From positions 1 to 5,179 of the forward strand of contig NZ_PIZH01000151.1 in assembly GCF_002835825.1 (NCBI RefSeq): DNA of 5,179 bases, in the 5' to 3' direction. Source of the stretch: Methanoregula sp. (GTDB lineage Archaea > Halobacteriota > Methanomicrobia > Methanomicrobiales > Methanospirillaceae). This document shows, piece by piece, positions 1-5,087 of the stretch. The stretch's first letter is position 1. Every line of letters starts with the position of its first letter. The notes below the pieces were generated by a model. That model worked only from the letters and a program-made list of their open reading frames with translations. It searched no databases and was not told the DNA's origin. The translations under genes were made by a program, and so were the position numbers.

Positions 1-260
1 CCGGTAAGGAGACCGGCAGCCGTATCAGCCTCCACCACGTGCGGATCGATCCTGGCTGTTCAATCGGGGATCATTCCCACACCGAGCAGGTCGAGATCCA
101 TGATGTGCTGAACGGCAGCGGCTCCTGCATGCTGGACGGGCAGACAATACCGTACCGGCCCGGTGTTGCCGCTGTTATGCCGGCCGACCGTGTGCACCGC
201 GTGGATGCCGGGGCGGAGGGGCTGCTCCTGCTGGCAACCTTCTCCCCCCCGCTTGTGTGA
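1..260 (+). CDS. Cupin-domain protein, 5' end cut off by window
   Basis: The reading frame is open from the first complete codon (3-5) to TGA at 258-260, so the N-terminus lies outside the window. The visible 85 residues carry cupin motif 1 in almost ideal spacing: H24-x-H26, then E31 and G38 (HxH-x4-E-x6-G). A degenerate motif 2 follows, with G54, P60, D62 and H65. The two His, the Glu and the later His are the usual metal ligands of a cupin beta-barrel, so a metal-binding single-domain cupin is likely. A GTG at 39 could be read as a start, but the residues before it (R-I-S-L-H-H-V) look like the strand that precedes motif 1, so I treat the gene as partial. The substrate is unknown; many such small archaeal cupins are unassigned. 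It ends 9 bases before the permease start, suggesting one transcript. Confidence 0.85.
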   Translation, partial: GKETGSRISLHHVRIDPGCSIGDHSHTEQVEIHDVLNGSGSCMLDGQTIPYRPGVAAVMPADRVHRVDAGAEGLLLLATFSPPLV

Positions 261-269
261 GGTTGTCAT

Positions 270-1340
270 ATGACCGATCCCATCACCGGCTCACTTCTGC
301 TTGGCTGGACAACTCTGTTTGCCTACCTCACGGAACATGTCGTGACCTGCCTGATCCCGGCGTTCTTCATTGCAGGAGCGATCGCCGCGTTCATCCGGAA
401 GGATGCGATCCTGAAATACTTCAGCCCGGAGACGAAGAAGACCACATCGTACGGGATTGCGTCGGTATCTGGTACCGTTCTCGCGGTGTGCAGCTGCACA
501 ATCCTCCCGATGTTTGCCGGCATCCTCAAGAAAGGAAGCGGCCTTGGACCGGCAATCACGTTCCTGTATGCGGGGCCGGCGATCAACATTCTTGCGATTG
601 TCTACACGGCAAAAGTGCTCGGATTCGATCTCGGTGTCGCCCGTGCGGTTGCCGCGGTCGTGCTCTCCATCGTGATCGGCCTCATCATGATGAGCCTTTT
701 CCCGCAGCAGGACGAGGAGACAAAGAAGACCCACGCGGCGGCCCGCAGGGCGGTCATGGCACAGGAGGGCACCCGCCCGAAATGGGTTGTCCCCGCGTTC
801 TTCATCTCCCTCATCGCCATCCTGCTGGTCGGGACTTCGGCACTCGATATCTTCAGCCGGCTCCTGATCGTATACTTCCTCTCAATGGCGGTTGCGTTCC
901 TGCTGATCTATTACTTCACGCGCGACGAGGTGACGGAGTGGGGCCTTGAGATCTGGGACCTGACAAAGAAGATCTTCCCGATCCTCATCATCGGCACGTT
1001 CGCGCTTGGCGTCCTTGCATACTTCCTGCCCCCGGAGACATTCAGGCCGTTCATCGGCGACAACTCGCTGCCGGCAACCTTCCTTGCGGCAGTTATCGGG
1101 GCAGTCCTCTATATGCCAACGCTCCTCGAAGTTCCGGTCATCGGCACAACGCTCGGGTACCTCTCGGGGTCGATGGCAAAAGGCCCGGCCCTTGCCCTGC
1201 TCCTGACGGGGCCGAGCATCAGCCTGCCGAGCCTGATGGTCATCTACCGGATCATCGGGGCGAAGAAGACACTCGCGTATGCCGGGCTGGTTATTGTGTT
1301 CTCGACCATCGCCGGGTTCATCTTCGGGAACTTCATGTGA
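270..1340 (+). CDS. ArsP/DUF318-family membrane permease
   Basis: This 356-residue protein has about eight to ten hydrophobic segments (roughly 20-42, 62-82, 95-115, 124-145, 172-190, 194-214, 235-253, 268-286, 303-325 and 335-353). A charged cytoplasmic-type loop at 147-171 (QQDEETKKTHAAARR) separates two halves. The first half contains CSC at 74-76 followed by T-I-L-P and an AGPAINI motif at 101-107; the second has TGPSISLPS at 313-321 in the equivalent place. This pattern fits the predicted permease family PF03773 (DUF318/ArsP), whose studied members export organoarsenicals; other members are unassigned. The ATG at 270 is preceded by GTGAGGT (257-263), which includes the stop of the cupin. 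The Cys pair could bind a soft metal or metalloid, but that is inference. The substrate cannot be read from the sequence. Confidence 0.9.
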   Translation: MTDPITGSLLLGWTTLFAYLTEHVVTCLIPAFFIAGAIAAFIRKDAILKYFSPETKKTTSYGIASVSGTVLAVCSCTILPMFAGILKKGSGLGPAITFLYAGPAINILAIVYTAKVLGFDLGVARAVAAVVLSIVIGLIMMSLFPQQDEETKKTHAAARRAVMAQEGTRPKWVVPAFFISLIAILLVGTSALDIFSRLLIVYFLSMAVAFLLIYYFTRDEVTEWGLEIWDLTKKIFPILIIGTFALGVLAYFLPPETFRPFIGDNSLPATFLAAVIGAVLYMPTLLEVPVIGTTLGYLSGSMAKGPALALLLTGPSISLPSLMVIYRIIGAKKTLAYAGLVIVFSTIAGFIFGNFM

Positions 1341-1349
1341 GGAACAGGA

Positions 1350-1619
1350 ATGAACAACGACAGAATACCCTGCTGTGCCGCAGATGCCCTTCGGCGGATA
1401 CGACAGATCCCGGTCAATGGGATCATGACCGGCATTACGATGCTCGATGAGAGCATTGCAGATGTAAAGGAGCAGAATCCTGGGTGTGATGCGGCAGTCA
1501 GTGAAGCACTGATGAAGAAGATCCGGGTCTACAACTATGTCCCACCGGGTGTCGCAGAGGCATATGCCCGTGCGATTATGGAAGAATACAAAAAGAGCGT
1601 GCAGGAGAAAGGGCCATGA
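1350..1619 (+). CDS. Conserved-looking 89-residue protein of unknown function
   Basis: I cannot assign a named family. The 89 residues have a Cys pair near the N-terminus (C8-C9) and one more Cys at 46. There is a compact central segment, I-P-V-N-G-I-M-T-G-I-T-M-L-D-E at 20-34, and a helix-rich C-terminus containing Y-N-Y-V-P-P-G at 61-67 followed by an A-Y-A-R-A-I-M-E-E-Y helix. No signal peptide or membrane segment is visible, so it should be cytoplasmic. GTGAGGA at 1337-1343, overlapping the permease stop, is a good ribosome binding site six bases before the ATG, so it is probably co-translated with the permease and may serve it. The N-terminal Cys pair suggests metal or thiol chemistry, but this is inference. 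Codon use looks like its neighbours. That it is a real gene is well supported; function is not. Confidence 0.8.
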   Translation: MNNDRIPCCAADALRRIRQIPVNGIMTGITMLDESIADVKEQNPGCDAAVSEALMKKIRVYNYVPPGVAEAYARAIMEEYKKSVQEKGP

Positions 1620-1740
1620 TGAGAATAGAAGTATGACGGTACCCCGTGCAGGAAACCCTACAAGGGGAATCAGGAACGAATCCTAAAAGCATCGGATCAC
1701 CAACCTCCCGTGGTTTGCGGGTTATCTAAAAAACAACGGA
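1616..1740 (+). pseudogene. Possible remnant of a thioredoxin-like gene (frameshifted)
   Basis: The stop of the 89-residue gene overlaps an ATG (1616-1618) preceded by a purine-rich GGAGAAAGGG (1604-1613), the typical set-up for a coupled downstream gene. That frame, however, encodes only M-M-R-I-E-V before TGA at 1634-1636. Shifting by one base at 1634, the next frame reads D-G-T-P-C-R-K-P-Y-K from 1635. Together I-E-V, G-T, C and K fall in the same order as in the intact mini-thioredoxin at 2574 (I-E-V-L-G-T-G-C-V-K-C-K). The same frame later shows Q-P-P-V-V-C-G, weakly like the cis-proline region T-P-A-L-F-I-N-G. The middle of a thioredoxin would have to be deleted. Chance similarity over so few residues is possible. 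Apart from this and a weak hairpin, I see no gene in the gap. Confidence 0.3.
1722..1730 (+). promoter_or_regulatory. Possible TATA-like element before the dehydrogenase
   Basis: TTATCTAAA is the most AT-rich TATA-like stretch in the 121-base gap. Its centre is about 24 bases before the second ATG (1750) of the next gene. Archaeal TATA boxes lie about 26 bases before the transcription start, so the message could be nearly leaderless from 1750. This would fit the lack of a good ribosome binding site there. The match to the consensus is poor and this is inference from spacing only. Confidence 0.25.
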
Positions 1741-2529
1741 ATGAAAATCATGACAGAGAAAACTCTCGGGTTTATCGGTGGGGGCCGGATCACGATGATC
1801 CTCCTTGCCGCACTGGAGAAACGCGGTCAGCTGCCGTCGCAGGTTGTCGTCAGCGACATGAATGCAGAGACGCTCAAAGGATTACAGCAGCGATTCCCGT
1901 CCATACGGACGGTTACCGGCGGGAATGCAGATGCTGCAGGGCAGGACATAGTCTTTCTCGCCCTCCACCCTCCGGCAGCAGGAGAGGTACTCGCGTCGAT
2001 CAAAGGGGCAGTGAAAAATGACGCTGTTGTCGTCTCGCTTATGCCGAAGCTGACGGCAACTCAGTTATCCACGATGCTCGGGGGTTTCCCGCGTATCATC
2101 CGGATGATCCCCAATGCCCCGGCAATAGTTGGCAAAGGGTATAACCCGGTGGTGTACCCGGCAGGTCTTCCGGCGCAGGAGAAGGACACCGTTGCCCGGC
2201 TCTTTACCGCATTCGGTACCTGCCCGGAGGTTTCCGAGAGCAGGCTCGAAGCCTATGCAGTCATCACAGCAATGGGTCCAACCTACCTCTGGTTCCAGCT
2301 GTACGAACTCGAAGCACAGGCACGGGCATTCGGTATGGCGGACGCAGATGCCCGCGAGGCGGTCCGGCAGATGGCCGAAGGAATCCTTGCGACCATGAAC
2401 GAATCGGGCCTTGCACCGGAGAAGGTCATGGACCTCGTCCCGGTCAAGCCGCTCGGTGCTGATGAATCGGCCATCCTTGCAGTATACCGGGAGAAACTGC
2501 CGGCACTGTATGCAAAACTGAAGAATTAG
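1741..2529 (+). CDS. Pyrroline-5-carboxylate reductase-like NAD(P)-binding dehydrogenase (divergent)
   Basis: The 262 residues begin with a Rossmann nucleotide-binding fold (PF03807 type): G-F-I-G-G-G-R-I at 10-17, an acidic D39 ending the second strand (V-V-V-S-D), and V-F-L-A-L-H-P-P at 71-78. R-M-I-P-N-A-P-A-I-V-G-K-G at 121-133 matches the P-N-x-P-x-x-V-G-x-G signature of ProC. The C-terminal helical half (about 165-262) aligns with the ProC dimerization domain: E170, then T-A-M-G-P-T-Y at 176-182 in place of the usual G-S-G-P-A-Y. The S-P-G-G-T-T substrate loop is missing; the equivalent stretch reads V-P-V-K-P-L-G (233-239). So it is a ProC relative that may not make proline. Two starts are possible, 1741 and 1750; neither has a strong ribosome binding site. 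It is separated by gaps on both sides and may have its own promoter. Confidence 0.85.
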   Translation: MKIMTEKTLGFIGGGRITMILLAALEKRGQLPSQVVVSDMNAETLKGLQQRFPSIRTVTGGNADAAGQDIVFLALHPPAAGEVLASIKGAVKNDAVVVSLMPKLTATQLSTMLGGFPRIIRMIPNAPAIVGKGYNPVVYPAGLPAQEKDTVARLFTAFGTCPEVSESRLEAYAVITAMGPTYLWFQLYELEAQARAFGMADADAREAVRQMAEGILATMNESGLAPEKVMDLVPVKPLGADESAILAVYREKLPALYAKLKN

Positions 2530-2530
2530 A

Positions 2531-2540
2531 TTACTTATCT
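2531..2540 (+). promoter_or_regulatory. Possible weak TATA-like element before the thioredoxin
   Basis: The 44-base gap after the dehydrogenase stop holds TTACTTATCT, the only AT-rich patch there. A transcription start about 26 bases on would fall near 2562, just before GGTG (2566-2569), the likely ribosome binding site for the ATG at 2574. The match to an archaeal TATA box is poor; read-through from upstream is an equally good explanation. Confidence 0.2.
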
Positions 2541-2573
2541 GATGGCCACGAACTGCTTGAATATCGGTGTATC

Positions 2574-2810
2574 ATGACAAAGATCGAAGTACTCGGAACC
2601 GGCTGCGTAAAGTGCAAACGGCTGTTTGACAACGTGCAGGCTGCGGTAAAGGAACTCGGCATTGCCGCCGAAGTAGTGAAAGTCGAAGACCTGGATGCGA
2701 TCGTTGAGGCTGGGGTCATGCTCACCCCCGCACTCTTCATCAACGGGGAGGTCGTTTCTGAAGGCCGGGTGCCGGATGTGAATGAGATCAAATCAATATT
2801 ATCGGAGTGA
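2574..2810 (+). CDS. Mini-thioredoxin, MTH895-like small redox-active disulfide protein
   Basis: A 78-residue single-domain thioredoxin fold. The first strand K-I-E-V-L-G-T-G runs into the redox motif C11-V-K-C14-K; the second strand is E-V-V-K-V at 33-37; the cis-proline loop is M-L-T-P-A-L-F-I-N-G at 49-58; V-V-S-E-G-R-V-P at 60-67 leads to the final helix. This matches the archaeal/bacterial family of very short thioredoxins (small redox-active disulfide protein 2, TIGR00412), which use CxxC to reduce protein disulfides and act in the cytoplasm. The motif differs from the classical CGPC. GGTG at 2566-2569 is the likely ribosome binding site. It is the first gene of a six-gene run that also contains a ferredoxin:thioredoxin reductase subunit, so it is the obvious candidate partner for that enzyme (inference from position). 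Confidence 0.92.
   Translation: MTKIEVLGTGCVKCKRLFDNVQAAVKELGIAAEVVKVEDLDAIVEAGVMLTPALFINGEVVSEGRVPDVNEIKSILSE
2804..2810 (+). promoter_or_regulatory. Ribosome binding site that fixes the DGC protein 1 start
   Basis: GGAGTGA contains the stop codon of the thioredoxin and lies five bases before the ATG at 2816. An in-frame GTG at 2807 falls inside this site and would have no binding site of its own, so 2816 is the better start. The arrangement suggests translational coupling of the two genes. Confidence 0.7.
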
Positions 2811-2815
2811 AAAGA

Positions 2816-3280
2816 ATGGCAGAAGCACCAACCTGTTCATGCGGACAGAACGAGAAGAAACGGATCATATTCCCCTGCGCCGGGCAGGCAAACACCGGGC
2901 AGCTGACGAACCTTGCAGCTATCCAGCTGACTGAGGAAGGGTATGGGAGTATTGCCTGCGTTGCATTGCTTGCCATCGGTTCAGAGGGACTGGTAAGGAA
3001 TGCAAAAGCCGCGGATGAGGTTGTCGTGCTCGACGGCTGCCCGATGCTCTGTGCAAAGAAGATCGCAGAAGCGCAGGGTGTCCCGGTTGGCCAGCACCTT
3101 ATCATGACCGAACTTGGGATCACGAAAGGCCCCTCGAAGAACTACACGCAGGACGATGTCGAGAAGATCGTTGCTGCGTGCTGGAAAGGCGAAGGCCGGA
3201 CGAAAAAGGCTGCAACACCGGGGAAAAAGACCGGCGGAAAAGACAACGGGTGCGGCTGCGGGTGCGATGGGACCTGCTAA
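2816..3280 (+). CDS. DGC-domain putative zinc-binding protein 1 with Cys-rich tail
   Basis: From the ATG at 2816 the product is 154 residues. The body (about 15-122) matches the DGC-domain family (PF08859, called putative zinc-binding): F-P-C21-A-G-Q-A-N-T-G-Q-L-T at 19-31, C48 in the middle strand, V-V-L-D-G-C75-P-M-L-C79 at 70-79, then M-T-E-L-G-I-T-K at 97-104. Extra features lie at both ends: C7-S-C9 at the N-terminus, and a Lys/Gly-rich linker (124-143) leading to a tail with cysteines at 146, 148, 150 and 154. Such a tail looks like a metal- or cluster-binding appendage. The function of the family is not established; several conserved Cys suggest soft-metal or zinc binding. The Cys-rich tail overlaps the likely start of the next gene. 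It is paralogous to the gene at 3600. Confidence 0.85.
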   Translation: MAEAPTCSCGQNEKKRIIFPCAGQANTGQLTNLAAIQLTEEGYGSIACVALLAIGSEGLVRNAKAADEVVVLDGCPMLCAKKIAEAQGVPVGQHLIMTELGITKGPSKNYTQDDVEKIVAACWKGEGRTKKAATPGKKTGGKDNGCGCGCDGTC

Positions 3281-3603
3281 CGAGAAAATCGGGGCGAACG
3301 ATCACGACTTCAGAAGATGAGATCCGTTCGTGGGCTGAAGAGTACGCGAACGAGAACGGCTGGGTACTCAACCCGGATGAAAAAACACTCGATACGGTAA
3401 TCCGGGGCCTGGCACGAAACAAGCAGAAGTTTGGTGAGCAGTACTGCCCGTGCCGGTTCCGGTCCGGTGATTCGGAGAAGGACCGGGCAATCATCTGCCC
3501 ATGCATCTACAACCGGGATGAGATCGCAAAGGATGGGCACTGCCATTGTCTGCTCTATTACCGGAAAGATGCGGCCGAAACTCTTACGGGAGGAATAAAA
3601 TGA
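3262..3603 (+). CDS. Ferredoxin:thioredoxin reductase, catalytic (beta) chain
   Basis: The core is unmistakable: D-E-I-R-S-W-A, then G-W-x-L-N-P-D-E-K, V-I-R-G-L-A-R-N, and three Cys motifs C-P-C, C-P-C and C-H-C spaced CPC-x14-CPC-x12-CHC. In this family these cysteines hold the 4Fe-4S cluster and form the active-site disulfide, passing ferredoxin electrons to thioredoxin. The cyanobacterial/plant enzyme has CPC-x16-CPC-x8-CHC, so the loops differ here. No variable (alpha) chain is seen in the window, as is usual for archaeal forms. The start is uncertain: there is no in-frame ATG. GTG at 3262 gives 113 residues but adds an unusual basic leader (M-R-W-D-L-L-T-R-K) and overlaps the upstream gene by 19 bases; GTG at 3250 is another choice. 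Homology would suggest a start near 3300. TGA overlaps the next ATG. Confidence 0.88.
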   Translation: MRWDLLTRKSGRTITTSEDEIRSWAEEYANENGWVLNPDEKTLDTVIRGLARNKQKFGEQYCPCRFRSGDSEKDRAIICPCIYNRDEIAKDGHCHCLLYYRKDAAETLTGGIK

Positions 3604-3950
3604 CCTATGCCATTGTCACCTGTTCAGGCATCTCCAATACGGGAAAACTCACGACTCAGGCAGGTATGCTCCTGATGCAGCGAAAGCCCGGCATGTTCCT
3701 GTGTATGAACTGCAAGCAGTCCGCAGAATCCCTCAGAATAGATGCGGGAAATGCAGAACGACTCATCGTTCTTGATGGATGTACAGACTGTTGTGCAACA
3801 AAGAAACTCACCGCGGCCGGCCTATCACCTGATATCCATATCATCGCAACCGAACTCGGCATCGAAAAGAACGGGATGGCTGATGTGCAGTACGATGAGA
3901 TTGAGAAGGTTATCCGGGCAGTTATGGAAAACGGAGACGACAGGGTATGA
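3600..3950 (+). CDS. DGC-domain putative zinc-binding protein 2
   Basis: A 116-residue paralogue of the gene at 2816, without the extra ends. It shows T-C8-S-G-I-S-N-T-G-K-L-T at 7-18, C35-M-N-C38 in the middle, L-I-V-L-D-G-C61-T-D-C64-C65 at 55-65, and A-T-E-L-G-I-E-K at 83-90. The signature aspartate-glycine-cysteine and the N-T-G-x-L-T loop are kept, so the fold should be the same. The additional C38 and the C-C pair at 64-65 give it a different cysteine set, perhaps a different ligand. The start is firm: ATG at 3600 overlaps the reductase stop (ATGA), and GGGAGGA (3588-3594) is the best ribosome binding site in the window. An earlier in-frame start at 3546 would lie deep inside the reductase gene and has no such site. 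Cytoplasmic; biochemical role not established. Confidence 0.87.
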   Translation: MTYAIVTCSGISNTGKLTTQAGMLLMQRKPGMFLCMNCKQSAESLRIDAGNAERLIVLDGCTDCCATKKLTAAGLSPDIHIIATELGIEKNGMADVQYDEIEKVIRAVMENGDDRV

Positions 3951-4345
3951 ACAACCCCCGGTACAAGCGCCTTGAGATCGAGTGGAAGCATTTTGCTGTC
4001 GGGGATAAGACGTGCGAGCGGTGCGGGAAGACCGGTCACTCCCTCAAATCCGTTGTTGAGGAACTCCGTCGCGAGTTCGCTCCCGCAGGCGTGAAGATCA
4101 ACCTGAGCGAGACGCTCCTTGACAAGACACGGATCGCGGAGTCGAACGAGATCCTCATGAACGGCACTCCCATCGAGCATCTGCTCGCAGTTGGTGTGGT
4201 TTCGACCGAATGCCCTTCCTGCGGTACCCTTGCGGGCGAGAGCACCTGCTGCCGGGCGATCGAGATCGACAATGAACGGTACGAGGAGATCCCACCGGAA
4301 ATGATCCGGAATGCCGCGTACCGGGCGCTTGGGGTGAACCCATGA
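3947..4345 (+). CDS. DUF2703-family Cys-rich protein
   Basis: The 132 residues match the pattern of DUF2703 (PF10865): L-E-I-E-W-K-H-F at 9-16, T-C23-E-R-C26-G-K-T-G at 22-30, a helix S-L-K-S-V-V-E-E-L at 32-40, S-N-E-I-L-M-N-G-T-P-I-E at 66-77, then C89-P-S-C92-G and C101-C102-R. A start strand followed by CxxC and a helix resembles a thioredoxin-like arrangement, with I-L-M-N-G near the cis-proline position. I infer a thiol-redox or metal-binding role; no function is established for the family that I know of. The last part, Y-E-E-I-P-P-E-M-I-R-N-A (112-123), is also typical. ATG overlaps the stop of the upstream gene (ATGA), with GGAG at 3933-3936 as a distant ribosome binding site, so translation is probably coupled. 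Confidence 0.85.
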   Translation: MNNPRYKRLEIEWKHFAVGDKTCERCGKTGHSLKSVVEELRREFAPAGVKINLSETLLDKTRIAESNEILMNGTPIEHLLAVGVVSTECPSCGTLAGESTCCRAIEIDNERYEEIPPEMIRNAAYRALGVNP

Positions 4346-5031
4346 AGATCGGCATTGTCAGCGATGGTGCATATGGCGACCGGGCGTATGAGTTAATCAG
4401 GGAAAAGTTCCCGACCGAATGGATCATGGCACCGTTCCCTTCGGGAATGATGGTGGATGACATCGATCTGCCTCTCCCGGAATGCGACCTCTTCATCTCG
4501 TATGTCCGCCACCCGGACGTCGCCCTTGCCATTATCGACAAACAGAAACCGGTGATCCTCGGCGTCAGTTTCGGCCCCGGGTTTCTCCGGCAGGCAAAGG
4601 GGATCAACGAGAATATCGTGGCAGCACCGACCATGTGCTCGCTTGAAGACAACACCTGGGTACCGGAGATCAACGAGTTTGCCAAAGTGTTCGGAAGGCC
4701 GGTTTTTGATGTGACGGTGAAAGACGACGGCACCATCGGGAGCGTCCGGGTCCTCCGGGGATCTCCCTGCGGCTCAACGGTTGAAGCCAGCAAAGAACTG
4801 CCCGGCACAACCCTCAGCGCCGAACAGCTCCAGCACTATGGCCTGCGGATCTGCCATTTCTGCCGGGCACCCCGGCTTGGGAAGACCTGCGACAAGGAAG
4901 TCTCGGGGCTGCTCCACATCCGGGAACTGGTCCGTGCGATCGGTGCAGTATCTCCGTCTGTGGCGGAACGGGTGAAGCCGTTCACTGATGAGATGGAGAA
5001 GGTCATGGAAGAGAAAATGCACCGGGCGTAA
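4342..5031 (+). CDS. DUF166-family protein
   Basis: The 229 residues start with a short alpha/beta nucleotide-binding-like strand (M-K-I-G-I-V-S-D-G-A-Y-G), followed by D-L-F-I-S-Y-V-R-H-P-D-V at 49-60 and V-I-L-G-V-S-F-G-P-G-F at 71-81. The second half carries V-L-R-G-S-P-C143-G-S-T at 137-146, then C171-H-F-C174-R-A-P-R and T-C183-D. These fit DUF166 (PF02593), a mainly methanogen family once labelled thymidylate synthase in early archaeal genomes; that label has no support in this sequence. The conserved S-P-C-G-S-T and the CxxC plus nearby Cys suggest a metal or Fe-S site, which is inference. ATG overlaps the upstream stop (ATGA) and GGGGTGA at 4331-4337 is a good ribosome binding site. 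It closes the tight six-gene run; the final helix (212-229) is strongly charged. Confidence 0.87.
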   Translation: MKIGIVSDGAYGDRAYELIREKFPTEWIMAPFPSGMMVDDIDLPLPECDLFISYVRHPDVALAIIDKQKPVILGVSFGPGFLRQAKGINENIVAAPTMCSLEDNTWVPEINEFAKVFGRPVFDVTVKDDGTIGSVRVLRGSPCGSTVEASKELPGTTLSAEQLQHYGLRICHFCRAPRLGKTCDKEVSGLLHIRELVRAIGAVSPSVAERVKPFTDEMEKVMEEKMHRA

Positions 5032-5087
5032 AGATGGCGGGAGAACATGCTGTCTGCGCGGTTGAAGATTGATCCGGGGAATGAATC

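Noticed and set aside
39..260. Cupin starting at GTG 39 as a complete small gene
   Set aside because: The frame stays open to the window edge and the residues before GTG fit the cupin strand ahead of motif 1; a truncated gene is more likely.
257..949. 230-codon + strand frame overlapping the permease
   Set aside because: Its translation is Arg/His/Cys/Pro-rich without any fold signal, while the other frame gives a clear membrane protein; it is a shadow frame.
1707..1721. CCCG...CGGG hairpin in the gap before the dehydrogenase
   Set aside because: The stem is only four bases with a seven-base loop and is not followed by a T run, so I do not call it a terminator.
2807..2815. GTG at 2807 as start of DGC protein 1
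   Set aside because: It lies inside the ribosome binding site that serves the ATG at 2816 and has no site of its own at a suitable distance.
4155..4808. Long antisense open frame (217 codons) opposite DUF2703/DUF166
   Set aside because: It is Ser/Arg/Pro-rich with no recognisable motif and lies wholly opposite two well-supported genes; such frames are common by chance in GC-rich DNA.
4342..5031. Thymidylate synthase label for the DUF166 gene
   Set aside because: This old label for the family is not backed by any thymidylate synthase motif in the sequence.
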